Positions 51,294 to 60,800 of a DNA stretch of 64,000 bases are shown here, piece by piece (within the stretch, counting starts at the first letter, position 1; each line of letters begins with the position of its first letter). This DNA comes from JAFECT01 sp036501825. Lineage in GTDB: Bacteria > Pseudomonadota > Alphaproteobacteria > Caulobacterales > Caulobacteraceae. The DNA is taken from assembly GCA_036501825.1 (NCBI GenBank), contig DASXZP010000012.1, forward strand, positions 78,331-142,330, in the 5' to 3' direction. The notes below the pieces were generated by a model. The model was not told the origin of the DNA. It saw only the letters and a list, made by a program, of their open reading frames with translations, and searched no databases. Made by a program: the position numbers and the translations under genes.

Positions 51294-52114
51294 GATTGTT
51301 CACCCCCGTCGGAGGCGGTCTCGTTGGAGGCTTGAGCTTCGCCTTCGGCGGCGACGACTTCGGCTTCCGCGACCAGATTTTCGACCGGCTCTTCGGCGGC
51401 GGCTTCAGAGGCCGCTTCGGTTTTCGGAGCTTCTTCGCCGGCCTTCTTGAAGGCGCCGGGCTTGGGCGCGTCGGCGGGGAGCGCCTTCTTCACCGCGTCG
51501 CGGATCTTCACGTAGGAGCCCTGGGCCCCGGGCACAGCGCCCTTCACCAGGATCAGGCCGCGCTCAACGTCGACGCGGTAAATGGTGAGGTTCAGCGTGG
51601 TGACCGTCTCGTCGCCGAGGTGGCCGGCCATCTTCTTGCCGGCGAAGGTGCGACCCGGATCCTGACGCTGACCGGTCGAACCCAGCGAGCGGTGCGAGAC
51701 CGACACGCCGTGGGTGGCGCGGAGACCACCGAAGTTCCAGCGCTTCATGCCGCCCTGGAAGCCCTTACCGATGGTCGCGCCCTGGATGTCGACGGGCTGG
51801 CCTTCGACGAAGTGGTCCGCGGTCATCACCGCGCCGACGTCGATCAGGTTGTCGTCGGAGACGCGGAACTCATGCACCACGCGCTTCGGCTCGACGAGCT
51901 GCTTGGCGTAGTGGCCGCGCAGGCCCTTCGACGTGTTCTTGGCCTTGCGGCTGCCGGCGCCCAGCTGGAGCGCGACGTAGCCGTCTCTGTCTTTGGTCCG
52001 GTGACCCACGACCTGGCAGCCGTCCAGCGCCAGCACCGTGACAGGTACGTGCGCGCCGTCGTCGGCGAAGAAGCGCGTCATACCCAGTTTCTTGGCGATC
52101 ACACCCGTGCGCAT
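51290..52114 (-). CDS. rplC: 50S ribosomal protein L3
   Basis: The 274-residue protein begins RTGVIAKKLGMTRFFADDGA and has KGFQGGMKRWNFGGLRATHG and GSTGQRQDPGRTFAGKKMAG. After residue 215 a 55-residue Ala/Glu-rich tail (KTEAASEAAAEEPVENLVAE) extends past the usual end. The tail is low complexity and probably disordered. The gene follows rpsJ. Confidence 0.97.
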   Translation of the reverse strand: MRTGVIAKKLGMTRFFADDGAHVPVTVLALDGCQVVGHRTKDRDGYVALQLGAGSRKAKNTSKGLRGHYAKQLVEPKRVVHEFRVSDDNLIDVGAVMTADHFVEGQPVDIQGATIGKGFQGGMKRWNFGGLRATHGVSVSHRSLGSTGQRQDPGRTFAGKKMAGHLGDETVTTLNLTIYRVDVERGLILVKGAVPGAQGSYVKIRDAVKKALPADAPKPGAFKKAGEEAPKTEAASEAAAEEPVENLVAEAEVVAAEGEAQASNETASDGGEQS

Positions 52115-52124
52115 GGATCGGCCC

Positions 52125-52433
52125 TTACAGCTTGATCTCGACGTCCACGCCGGCGGACAGGTCGAGCTTCATCAGCGCGTCCACGGTCTGCGGCGTCGGA
52201 TCGACGATATCGAGCACGCGTTTGTGCGTGCGGATTTCAAACTGTTCGCGCGACTTCTTGTCGACGTGCGGCGAACGGTTGACGGTGAAGCGCTCAATGC
52301 GCGTGGGGAGCGGTATCGGGCCGCGAACGGTAGCGCCGGTGCGCTTAGCCGTGTTCACGATCTCGCGGGTGGAATGGTCCAGCACGCGGTGATCGAAGGC
52401 CTTGAGCCGAATTCGGATGTTCTGACGATCCAT
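52125..52433 (-). CDS. rpsJ: 30S ribosomal protein S10
   Basis: The 102-residue protein begins MDRQNIRIRLKAFDHRVLDH and contains GPIPLPTRIERFTVNRSPHV, full S10. It is the first gene of the S10-spc transcript here; no tuf gene precedes it. It is also known as NusE, an antitermination factor. Confidence 0.99.
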   Translation of the reverse strand: MDRQNIRIRLKAFDHRVLDHSTREIVNTAKRTGATVRGPIPLPTRIERFTVNRSPHVDKKSREQFEIRTHKRVLDIVDPTPQTVDALMKLDLSAGVDVEIKL

Positions 52434-52665
52434 AAAGCTCGTATTCCTGAAGGCTGTGACGCCCGCGTCCTCTGAACCATTTCAAAGACCAACTTCTCAG
52501 GCCCGAGAGCCCAAGGACGCGAAAGTCCGCAAAAACGACAGGCCCGCGCGGTGCGCCCGCGAGGGCCCTGAACCCAAAGCGCGTTCTGATGAACGGCTTG
52601 TACTAGGTCGTTCCTGCGAGCCGCGTCTGCCCCGAGAGGCACAGCCGGTTCAACAAGAGGCGCGG
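52434..52665 (-). promoter_or_regulatory. About 230-nt leader of the S10 operon
   Basis: This untranslated region lies between the promoter at 52666-52694 and the rpsJ ATG. It holds no supported gene and contains several hairpin-forming segments, including a terminator-like one at 52531-52570. Confidence 0.6.
52531..52570 (-). terminator. Terminator-like hairpin (possible attenuator) in the rpsJ leader
   Basis: On the minus strand a GC-rich stem with bulges is formed by CAGG/CCTG and CCC/GGG ends (52539-52570), followed after three bases by TTTTT (52531-52535). It resembles an intrinsic terminator within the leader, about 100 nt upstream of rpsJ. Confidence 0.5.
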
Positions 52666-52694
52666 GTTATGACGGCAGATTCCAAGCGCGTCAA
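52666..52694 (-). promoter_or_regulatory. Sigma70-type promoter of the S10 operon
   Basis: Minus-strand TTGACG (52689-52694), 17-nt spacer, CATAAC (52666-52671). It closely matches the rpsM promoter (TTGACG, 16 nt, TATAAC). Confidence 0.7.
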
Positions 52695-52932
52695 GGCGTT
52701 TGGGCGGAAAGCGGCGGATGGGCGCGGCGCGGTCGATTATTGCGCCGCCCTCGGCCTCTCAAGTGAATTTCACCCCATCTCGAGGACTTCGCGCCACGCT
52801 TTGTGGCCAAAGCGCCACAGTTATGGCGCTGAGGGGGCGCAGCCCCTTCCCTTACGCCATCCTGGCGCCTACCTGAGCCTCATCGCGCGGGGCGACTCTC
52901 CTCCCCCTCCCCGGCCCGCGCCCGAGGTTCCC

Positions 52933-53007
52933 ATGCACTACCTGGCATTCGCCTTCCTGGCCCTTGCGGCCACGATCTACGTTATTTCCTCCACAATGGG
53001 CGGCTGA
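52933..53007 (+). CDS. 24-residue single-pass membrane peptide
   Basis: The ATG at 52933 gives MHYLAFAFLALAATIYVISS and TMGG, a single hydrophobic helix of about 18 residues with a tiny polar tail. GAGG precedes the start by 5 nt. It is divergent from the S10 operon and followed by a terminator at 53038, which supports a transcribed unit. Such short membrane peptides are usually missed in annotation; function is unknown. A spurious open frame remains possible. Confidence 0.5.
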   Translation: MHYLAFAFLALAATIYVISSTMGG

Positions 53008-53037
53008 TCGCATCAGGCCGGCCCACCGCCTTTTGAC

Positions 53038-53071
53038 GCCCCGGACGCGCAAGCCTCCGGGGCTTTTTCTT
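53038..53071 (+). terminator. Rho-independent terminator after the small membrane peptide
   Basis: GCCCCGGA (53038-53045) pairs with TCCGGGGC (53056-53063), with a 10-nt loop, followed by TTTTTCTT. It touches the stop of the convergent gene. Confidence 0.8.
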
Positions 53072-53528
53072 ACCCGGCGACACGGGCGGGGCGATCCCAA
53101 AGGGACAGGACGAGGCCTGTGGCCGCCGCCGCCAGCATGCCCAGGATCACGTAGGCGCCAGGCGCAAGCGTCAACCCGTCCGAGCGGGCAAGTTGCAGCG
53201 CCTTGCTCCCGATCTGAAGCAGCAGAAGCGCCAGATAGAAGAGCGGGATCATCGCCCGGTACCGGGTCAGCACCACCACCCCAATCACGCCGGAGCCGAA
53301 CGTATAGAGCCCGAGCAAGGCGAACTCCTGCATCACCTCCGCGGTCGCACCGGGGCCAAAGCTATCAAGGGATATGCCGTCGGCCGAGGTGGCGATCCGG
53401 TGCGTGAAGGCCATCGAGTTGAAACCGATGACCAGCCGCAACAGGATGATCGGAACCAGCAGCCAGACGGCGATCCAGCGGCCGCGATACAGGTTGTCGA
53501 TAGATTTCGGGAACAGGCGCGTGAGCAT
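53070..53528 (-). CDS. Membrane protein, unknown function
   Basis: The ATG at 53528 after GAGGAG gives 152 residues. Four hydrophobic segments are visible at roughly 21-44, 68-92, 94-116 and 127-146, with a cytoplasmic-type basic N-terminus (LTRLFPKSIDNLYRGRW). No family recognised. It is 47 nt downstream of the DUF2306-like gene, so they may be co-transcribed. Confidence 0.75.
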   Translation of the reverse strand: MLTRLFPKSIDNLYRGRWIAVWLLVPIILLRLVIGFNSMAFTHRIATSADGISLDSFGPGATAEVMQEFALLGLYTFGSGVIGVVVLTRYRAMIPLFYLALLLLQIGSKALQLARSDGLTLAPGAYVILGMLAAAATGLVLSLWDRPARVAG

Positions 53529-53575
53529 TCGAGCTCTCCTCAAGCCTCAGCGGCTCGCCGGCGGAGGACGGTCCA

Positions 53576-54319
53576 TCAGGCGCCCCCTGCGGCCACGGCC
53601 GCCTGGAACCCGGACGTTCTGAACCGCCCCGAGAGCCACACGATCAGCAACCACACGACCATGAAGCCCAGCGGCGCGAGGCCGAGCGCCAGCAGAACCG
53701 GCGAGCCTTGCATCCAGTGCGGCATCACCTTCTGCTGACCCAGGAAGAACGAGCCGCAGGCGAAGAAGAAGGCGAAGCACATGCGCCAGACGTGGCGCGC
53801 GATCCGCGCCCGGCCCGCGAGCTGGCCCGCCAGCATCGTGCGCAGGTCCATCAGGGCGGTGAACGTCATGATCGCAGCGCTGCCGTAGTAGAACGGCGGC
53901 GGGAAGCGGTCGAAGACGCCCTTCGGATCGTGCGCTGCGAACTGGGCGAAGGTCAGGTCGGCGATGGCGATTGCGACCGGCACGACGATGGCGGCGCGCT
54001 CGAAGGCGCCGATTGGTCCGTCGGGGCGACGAGCCGCGACCCAGGCGGTGAGCACCAGATAGACCGCGAAGATCCCACCCAGGACATTGCTGGCCTCGGG
54101 GATCACGACGCCGAGGTAGGTCGCGGCCGATCCCATGATCAACATGAACAGAACAAAGAGCGCGCCGAAGCGCCGGTGCAGCCGCTCGCCCTTCTTCGAC
54201 AGGACGGTGATCCATCCGGTCACGATGCTGAAACCGCCGCCGACGATATGGACAATCAGGATCGCATCGGCGGTGTCACGCACCAGCGGCGGCATGGCGG
54301 GGTGGAGGTGCAGGATCAT
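53576..54319 (-). CDS. DUF2306-like multi-pass membrane protein
   Basis: The 247-residue protein has about seven hydrophobic segments and begins with VRDTADAILIVHIVGGGFSI and TGWITVLSKKGERLHRRFGA, the recurring HIxGG and KG..HR wording of DUF2306 proteins. Function is unknown. It sits downstream of the ABC transporter permease, separated by 54 nt. Confidence 0.8.
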   Translation of the reverse strand: MILHLHPAMPPLVRDTADAILIVHIVGGGFSIVTGWITVLSKKGERLHRRFGALFVLFMLIMGSAATYLGVVIPEASNVLGGIFAVYLVLTAWVAARRPDGPIGAFERAAIVVPVAIAIADLTFAQFAAHDPKGVFDRFPPPFYYGSAAIMTFTALMDLRTMLAGQLAGRARIARHVWRMCFAFFFACGSFFLGQQKVMPHWMQGSPVLLALGLAPLGFMVVWLLIVWLSGRFRTSGFQAAVAAGGA

Positions 54320-54373
54320 ACGAGAACTCCTTCTGAGCTTTCGGCTGAGTTTTCGGCTGAGCGTTTCGGTGGA

Positions 54374-55279
54374 TCAGATCGGGGCGGCGCGCCGGCGCAG
54401 GAAGACGGCGATGGCGACGAAGGCGGCGGCGGCGAACAGGCCGATGGCCAGTTGCGGGTCGCCGAACAGGTGCGCGGGTTCGAGCTCGCTCATCTGCGTG
54501 ACGGGCGCCTTGCCCAGACCATGGACGGTGAAGACCTCTTCGGCGCCGCCGACGAAACGGCGGAAGATGAAGGTCTCGATCCGCGGCTTGTGGGCGATCA
54601 GGCTTTCCGCCAGCCAGTCGATCGCGAGCGGGGCCGCGGCCCAGAGAAACACGGTCCTGCGCGCCCAGCCCGACACCATCAAAATCCAGGCATAGGCCGG
54701 CGCCTGCCAAAGCGTCAGGTAGACGAAGCCCAGGGCCATGGACGACCACATGAACGGCAGGTCGATCTGCGCCCAGAGCGCGCCGACGTCGCCGCCCGTG
54801 GCTGCGATCACCAGCGCGCTCAACGCGAACATCACGAACTGAACGACGGCCATCGCGGCATAGACGACGACCGGAAGGATGACGAACACCGTCACGGCCT
54901 TGGCGAAGACCGTCGCCACATCGGAGACCGGCAGGGACTTCCAGAACAGAATGCTGCGGTCGCGGCGTTCGTCATGAAGCGCGCCCAGGCAGTAGAACAG
55001 TCTGAAGACCAAGCCGACGATCAACCCGCCCAGGATCACGAGCTCGTAGGGAAACAGCAGCGGGTTATAGGTCGAGTGCGCCGCGATGGAGGCTTTGGCG
55101 AGCACCATCGCGCGCGGAAGCTTGGGCAAGGCGGTTAGAAAGCCCACGAACACGAGCAGCGAAATGGCCGCCGGCGCGATATGGAGCGCGCGGTGTTCCC
55201 ACAGTTCACGGCGCACGGACCAGTAGAACGCCGCGCGACGCGAGACCGGCGACGGCTTGTCCTCGGCGATCGAACTCAT
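54374..55279 (-). CDS. ABC transporter permease
   Basis: The 301-residue protein from the ATG at 55279 has about six membrane helices and the coupling loop LHDERRDRSILFWKSLPVSD typical of ABC-2 type permeases. Its start overlaps the ATPase stop by ATGA. Substrate is unknown; the operon resembles ytr-type cell-envelope exporters. Confidence 0.9.
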   Translation of the reverse strand: MSSIAEDKPSPVSRRAAFYWSVRRELWEHRALHIAPAAISLLVFVGFLTALPKLPRAMVLAKASIAAHSTYNPLLFPYELVILGGLIVGLVFRLFYCLGALHDERRDRSILFWKSLPVSDVATVFAKAVTVFVILPVVVYAAMAVVQFVMFALSALVIAATGGDVGALWAQIDLPFMWSSMALGFVYLTLWQAPAYAWILMVSGWARRTVFLWAAAPLAIDWLAESLIAHKPRIETFIFRRFVGGAEEVFTVHGLGKAPVTQMSELEPAHLFGDPQLAIGLFAAAAFVAIAVFLRRRAAPI

Positions 55280-56148
55280 GCCGCTGCCTCCTTTTCGGAC
55301 TCGAGACCGCCGGCCAGGGCGATGAACACGTCGGAGAGCGACGCGGTGCGGACATCGCCCAGCGCATCCAGGCGGGCGCGATCGATACCGTCGAAGGCGA
55401 GGGTCGTGCGGCCGAACAGGCTGCGTTCGGCGATCGGCTTCAGAGCGCGCGCCGCGTCGAGCTTGTCTGCGCCAACGGCGACCTCGAGGAACCGCGTTTC
55501 GAACGCCTCCATGCTGCAGTCGAGCACGATGCGGCCGCGGTCGAGGAAGACCACGTCGGTCAGAACGTGCTGGATCTCGTCGATCTCGTGGGTGGAGACG
55601 ATGATCGTGCGCGAGCCGTCGAAAAAGTCCCCGATGAGCGAATCGTAGAACCGCTTGCGGAAGATCACGTCCAGGCCGAGCGTCGGTTCGTCCAGCACGA
55701 GCAGCTTCGCGTCCACCGCCATGACCAGCGCCAGGTGAAGCTGCACCACCATGCCCTTGGACAGCGCGCCGACGCGGCTCTCGCGGCGGATTGTCGTCCG
55801 GTCGAGGAACCGCTCGGCCTTGGCCCGGTCGAAACGCGGATGCACGCCGGCCATGTAATCGAGCGCCTGATGCACACGCAGCCAGCGCGGCAGCACCGCG
55901 GCGTCGGCGATGAAACTGACCTCGCGCATCAGCGCGTCGCGGTCGCGCCAGGGACTGCGCCCCAGCACATCGAGGGTCCCCTCGCACGGAATGAGCCCGA
56001 GGATGCTTTCGAGCAGCGTGCTCTTGCCCGCGCCGTTGGGGCCGATCAGGCCCAGCACCCGCCCCTCGCCGACCTCGATGTCGACGCCGTCGAGAGCGAC
56101 GGTCTTGCCATAGGCCTTGCGCAGGCCCTGCGCTTTCACCACCGCCAT
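55276..56148 (-). CDS. ABC transporter ATP-binding protein
   Basis: The 290-residue ATPase has Walker A GPNGAGKST at 36-44, an altered signature ALSKGM near 128-133, and Walker B LLVLDEPTLGLD ending at 160. C-terminal residues after 220 form an extra domain. It powers the adjacent permease. The GntR gene precedes it by 4 nt. Confidence 0.95.
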   Translation of the reverse strand: MAVVKAQGLRKAYGKTVALDGVDIEVGEGRVLGLIGPNGAGKSTLLESILGLIPCEGTLDVLGRSPWRDRDALMREVSFIADAAVLPRWLRVHQALDYMAGVHPRFDRAKAERFLDRTTIRRESRVGALSKGMVVQLHLALVMAVDAKLLVLDEPTLGLDVIFRKRFYDSLIGDFFDGSRTIIVSTHEIDEIQHVLTDVVFLDRGRIVLDCSMEAFETRFLEVAVGADKLDAARALKPIAERSLFGRTTLAFDGIDRARLDALGDVRTASLSDVFIALAGGLESEKEAAA

Positions 56149-56152
56149 GATC

Positions 56153-56530
56153 TCAACCCTCTCCCCGTTTGCGCGGCGTGGGCGCGGCGGCGCCCAGCAA
56201 TTCGTCCGCGAGTCCGAGGCGCTGGATGGTGGCGCGGATCTGCGGCCATTGCTCGCCCAGAAACCGTTCCCGTTCGCCGCGCAACAGCACGTCGCGCGCG
56301 CCTGTTTTCACGAACATTCCGAGCCCCCTTCGCTTCTCCACCAGGCCTTCGTCGACAAGGCCCTGGTAGGCCTTCAGCACGGTGAGCGGATTGACCCGGG
56401 TGTCTGCCGCCACGGCGCGCACAGAGGGCAGCGGATCGCCCTCGCTCAGCAGGCCGTCGAGGAACATCGCCACCACGCGATCGCGCAGCTGGCGATAGAT
56501 CGGCTGGCTGTCGCTCCACTCGGAATCCAT
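56153..56530 (-). CDS. GntR family regulator (YtrA subfamily)
   Basis: From the ATG at 56530 the protein has 125 residues (MDSEWSDSQPIYRQLRDRVV), with the short GntR winged helix (LPSVRAVAADTRVNPLTVLK) and a small effector tail, as in YtrA. An earlier ATG at 56566 overlaps the operator and is less likely. It leads the operon for the ABC exporter and very probably represses it. Confidence 0.9.
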   Translation of the reverse strand: MDSEWSDSQPIYRQLRDRVVAMFLDGLLSEGDPLPSVRAVAADTRVNPLTVLKAYQGLVDEGLVEKRRGLGMFVKTGARDVLLRGERERFLGEQWPQIRATIQRLGLADELLGAAAPTPRKRGEG

Positions 56531-56555
56531 TGGTTGCTCGGGTCCGGCTCTGATG

Positions 56556-56577
56556 GTGTTATACATGACTACAACAC
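56556..56577. promoter_or_regulatory. YtrA-type operator upstream of the GntR gene
   Basis: The 22-nt sequence GTGTTATACATGACTACAAC followed by AC has palindromic ends, GTGTTrTA on one side and TAyAACAC on the other with six bases between, and lies 26 nt upstream of the preferred ATG. GntR regulators of this group bind such sites. Confidence 0.6.
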
Positions 56578-56683
56578 TGATGCAAGACCCCAGAATCCGG
56601 CGGCGGTGACGGTGGGTGACCCCGCGCCTTTCAATGGACATCGTTTCCCGCTGAGGTTTAGCCTCGGCTGGGGGGATCGGGGC

Positions 56684-57823
56684 ATGCGCTTCTTATTCGG
56701 ACTAGTTCTTTCGCTGGCGGCGACGGCCGCTCTGGCCGACACGCCGCCGAACGCGGCGTCGCCATCGCAGGCGGCTCAGGCCCCTCAGACTCCGCCGCTG
56801 AGCATCTGGGTCCCTGAGAAGGACGGGTACCGGCATCTGCAGTCGGGCCTGGTCTGTCCCGCGAGCCTTGAGGGGTATCAGCGGACCGATGCGTCAATCT
56901 TCGACAACTACGGGCTCGACGTGGGCTGCAATTACTCGGGCCACGGCCGAGGCGTGACGCTGTATCTGACGCGGCGCGCTGGAAGCGGCATCGACGCGGC
57001 CATGACCGAGGCCAAGCGCGAATTGGCCCAGCTTGGCGCGGACCGACATCCGCAACTGATCAGCGACAAGACGGTGAGCGCGAACGGGCTGAATTGGATG
57101 GTGTCGCTCTACGGCGAAGACGGCGGCGCCCATTCCAGCATCTGGATCGCGGACCTGGGCGGCTGGACTCTCGAGTTCCGCGCCACCTACCCGGCAGCGG
57201 ACGAGGACGCGACCGTCGCCGATCTTGCGACCATGGCCGATGCCGCAAAGGCGTCGGCGGGTCCGACGCTTGACGCCTGCGCGAAATCCCAGACACCCGA
57301 ACGGCGTGGGTCGCTGATCACCGACCAGAAGTCCAATGCGAGCGCGGCCATGATGACCAGCCTGCTCGGCGGCGGGGCCATGGCGGCGGCCGACGACCCG
57401 AAGACCAAGGACGCCGTGAAGGAGGAGCCGCTGTTCTGGTGCCCCGAGGCGCCGCTGCAATCCGGGCGCAACGGCATGCTGTTCTGGCGCGCGGTGAAGG
57501 CCGATGGAAGCGATGGCCGCTCCGACCGGATCAGCCTCATGACCCAGGACGAACCGCCCGTGATGGTGATCGCCGCCGACAGCCTCGCGGACCTGATCAA
57601 CGCGGTGGAAAAGAAGAAGTCGGACATCAAAGAGCCGGACCTGCACTGGAGCGCGACCCTGACGACGAAAAAACAGGTGCTAATTTTCGGCTACTTCAAC
57701 GATCGGCCGTCGCCCGACCACGTAGTCGAGCTGTTCGACCAGGTCCTCTCCGGCAAGGCAAAGGCGCTCGGCGGCTACAGCGTCGACGGCAAGAACATCA
57801 CCATCAGCATGCCTGATAAATAG
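56684..57823 (+). CDS. Secreted protein of unknown function
   Basis: The ATG at 56684 gives 379 residues with a signal peptide (FLFGLVLSLAATAALA). A Pro/Gln linker precedes two similar-looking domains: SGLVCPASLEGYQRTDASIF, then FWCPEAPLQSG. Each has paired cysteines and beta-rich wording, so the protein may contain a duplicated domain. No recognised family. It converges with the Tricorn-like gene, 12 nt between stops. The longer frame upstream reads through the GntR gene and is not credible. Confidence 0.75.
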   Translation: MRFLFGLVLSLAATAALADTPPNAASPSQAAQAPQTPPLSIWVPEKDGYRHLQSGLVCPASLEGYQRTDASIFDNYGLDVGCNYSGHGRGVTLYLTRRAGSGIDAAMTEAKRELAQLGADRHPQLISDKTVSANGLNWMVSLYGEDGGAHSSIWIADLGGWTLEFRATYPAADEDATVADLATMADAAKASAGPTLDACAKSQTPERRGSLITDQKSNASAAMMTSLLGGGAMAAADDPKTKDAVKEEPLFWCPEAPLQSGRNGMLFWRAVKADGSDGRSDRISLMTQDEPPVMVIAADSLADLINAVEKKKSDIKEPDLHWSATLTTKKQVLIFGYFNDRPSPDHVVELFDQVLSGKAKALGGYSVDGKNITISMPDK

Positions 57824-57835
57824 GCCTCGACGAAG

Positions 57836-60800
57836 CTATTGGACGCTCTTCAACAGCTCCTTGACCGCCGTTTCGAGCTGGATGTCGTGGCCGGTCTCGG
57901 TTTCGCCGAGGGGGCGCAGGACTTCAACGTCCACGGGACGCGGGTGCAGCTCCATGTTCTGGCCGTTCATGTCCTGGATGCGGATGAAGGGCATGCGCAC
58001 GGTCGAGCCGTCGATCATGCTTTGGCCGCCGGTGAAGATGATCCAGCCCGCGGTCGGCGTTCCCACCGTTTCGCCCAGATGCAGGTAGCGGTAGCCCTCG
58101 GTGAAGTCCTCGGCGTCGGACAGCGACGACTCGTTGGTGATCAGGACGGTCGGCAGGCCGAGGGCGCGTTGGCCCAGCGCCTGGCGGCTCGGCACCGGGA
58201 ACTGGTCGCGCGGCGTCATCATCAGGTAGTTGCGCCGGGCGAACACGTCGATGACCCGTCCGTTGACATAGCCGCCATTGTTGTTGCGCACGTCAACCAC
58301 CACGCCCTCGCGCGCTTCGTTCTGGGCGTCGAGGTCGATGTAGAGCTGGGCCAGGGACTCGTCGCCCATGTCGGGGATGTGGACGTAGCCGAGCTTGCCG
58401 CCGGAGATCTTCGCCACATAGGCGCGGTTCGCCTCGACCCACTGCCGGTAGAGCAGGCCCGACGCCTCGGCGGTGGAAACCGGACGCACGATCGCCTCGC
58501 GCGTCTTGCCGCCGCTCGAAAGGGTCAAGGTGGTGCGTTTGCCGACCTGGTCCAGCAGCAACTCGTCGAGGTTGGTGTGCGGCCCGACGGCTACGCCGTT
58601 CACCGCAACCAGGGTTTCGCCCGGTTTGATCGAGCCTTCGATGGCCGCCGGCGACAGAGCGATCACCTCGGTGACCACCAGGCCCCTGCCGGCTTCATAG
58701 GCTTCACGATCGAAGCGCAGGCCGAGCTGGCCCTCGTGCACCGGCTCCGAGCCGCTGGCGCGCGGGCCGCCCATGCCCGAGTGCGACGAGTTCAACTCGC
58801 CGATGAGCAGGTTGATGTCGCGTCGTTCTTCGTCGGTGGTGCGCGCGCCCTGGATATAGGGCCGCCACTCGTCGCGCAGCTTCACCCAGTCATGGCCGTT
58901 GAAGGTCGCATCGAAGAAGCGCTTGTCGAGCATGCTCCAGGCCTCGTCGAACACCACCATCTTCTCGGTGTCGAAATCGACGTCCATCTCGGCGTTGACC
59001 GCGATGGTCTTCAGCTTGGGGGTCTCGACCGGCGTCTGGGTCAGGACGTCGCCGTCGAGGAAAAAGATATCCTTCGAATCCGGCGTGAACGCCACGCCCG
59101 ACTTCGGCTTGCGGCTGGCCGCGATCTGTTGCGGCGACGGGGGCTCCTTCGCCAGTTCGTCCAGCGAATAGGCATAGAGCGCTTGCTGGCCGCGGCCGCC
59201 CTCGCTCTTGAACACCAGGGTCTTGCCGTCGGGGCTGATGACCGGCTCGACGGCCGGCATGCCCAGCGGCAGTTCGCTGGCGCGTTCGCGGATGTTTTCG
59301 AACACGATCTTCACCGGCTCGATCTTCTTGGGCTTGGCGGCCTTCTTGTCCTCGCCCCCGACCGCGTCGTCGCCCTTCTTGTCCGCGGGCGCAGCGTCGT
59401 CCGCGCCGCCGGGCTTTTCGCCGGGCGTGGTTTTCTTTTCGCTCGGCGGCGTCGAGGTCTTTTCCTCGGTGGTCTTGAACAGGTCGCGGAACTGGTCCTC
59501 GCGGTATTTCGGCACGTGCGGGACGAGGTCGATGCGGACGATCGATGGATCCTCCGCGCGCTGGGCGGAATCAAACAGCAGGTACTTGCCGTCCGGGGCC
59601 CAGGCGATTTGTTCGCTGGTTGAGCCGTTGGCCAGGAAGCTGACCGGCTCGACCGTGGCGCCGTCGACGGTCGCCACCATGATGTTGCGGAATGAGCGGT
59701 GGTCGGTGACGAAGAACGCCAGCCAGTGACTGTCCGGCGCCCAGCTCAGCCGGTCGCCGCCGAAGCCCGACACCGCGCCGGTATAGATCACCTTGTCCTG
59801 ACCGGGCTCACCCTTGGCGCCCAGCGCGATGGTGTGAATCTCTTTTTCACCGCGCACATAGGCCAGCACCTTGCCGTCCGGTGAGAACGACGGCGCGGCG
59901 ATGTCGACCGCCGAGGTTGCGATGACGTGCTCGGCCTGGGCGGCGAAGTCGTACTCGACCAGCTTGCCGCCGACGCCGTCCTCGCTGATGTAGGCCACGC
60001 GCTGCGAATCCGGCGACCAGACCATCTCGCGTTCGGCCTGCGGCGTGTGGGTGACGCGCTGCGCCGCGCCGCCGTCCTTGGTTCCGACCGCAAACACCTC
60101 GCCGTGGGCGATCAGCGCGGCCTTCTTGCCGTCCGGCGACAGCGCCAGCTCGTTGAACTTGGTCTCGGTCAGATGCCGCGTGCCCGGCGACGGCACGGCG
60201 CCCACCAGGTTGATCGGCAGCTGCGCCGCCTGGCCGCTCGCCAGGTCAAGTTTCCAGATCGCGAAGTCGCGTTCGAAGACGATGCTCTTGCCGTCGTAGC
60301 CGATGGTCGGCCACAGCACGCGGCCCGCGGTGAAGTGCGTGATCTGTTCCGGCTCGGCGCCCGCGTCCGTCGACACACGCCACAGGTTCTCCGAGCCCGA
60401 CGCGTCACTCATGTAGTAGAGCGTGCGCCCGTCGGCCGCCCACATCGGCCACAGGTGCTTGGAATCGGGTCCGAGGATCTGGCGATAGCCGCCGGCCTGC
60501 GCCACCGGCTTGACCCACAGCTCGGCTTCGTCGATGTGCGCGTGTCCGTTGCGCCACCACTGCGTGCCGCTGATGCCCTTGGCCATCAGCGCGATCTGCG
60601 ACCCGTCCGGCGACGGTGCGGCGAAGAACTCGTTGAGGTAACGCTCGCGGCTCACCTCGAGCGGCGTGCCGCCGCCCACGCTGACGCGGAAGATGTCGTT
60701 CTGCCGGGCGATGTCGTTCACGCCCGACTGGAAATAGATCCACTTGCCGTCGTAGGACCAGCCGTTCAGCACCTCGCCGACATCGGCGAAGGTCAGCCGG

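Noticed and set aside
56117..56683. N-terminal 189 codons ahead of the secreted protein at 56684
   Set aside because: This part reads antisense through the GntR gene and lacks a signal; the signal peptide begins at 56684.
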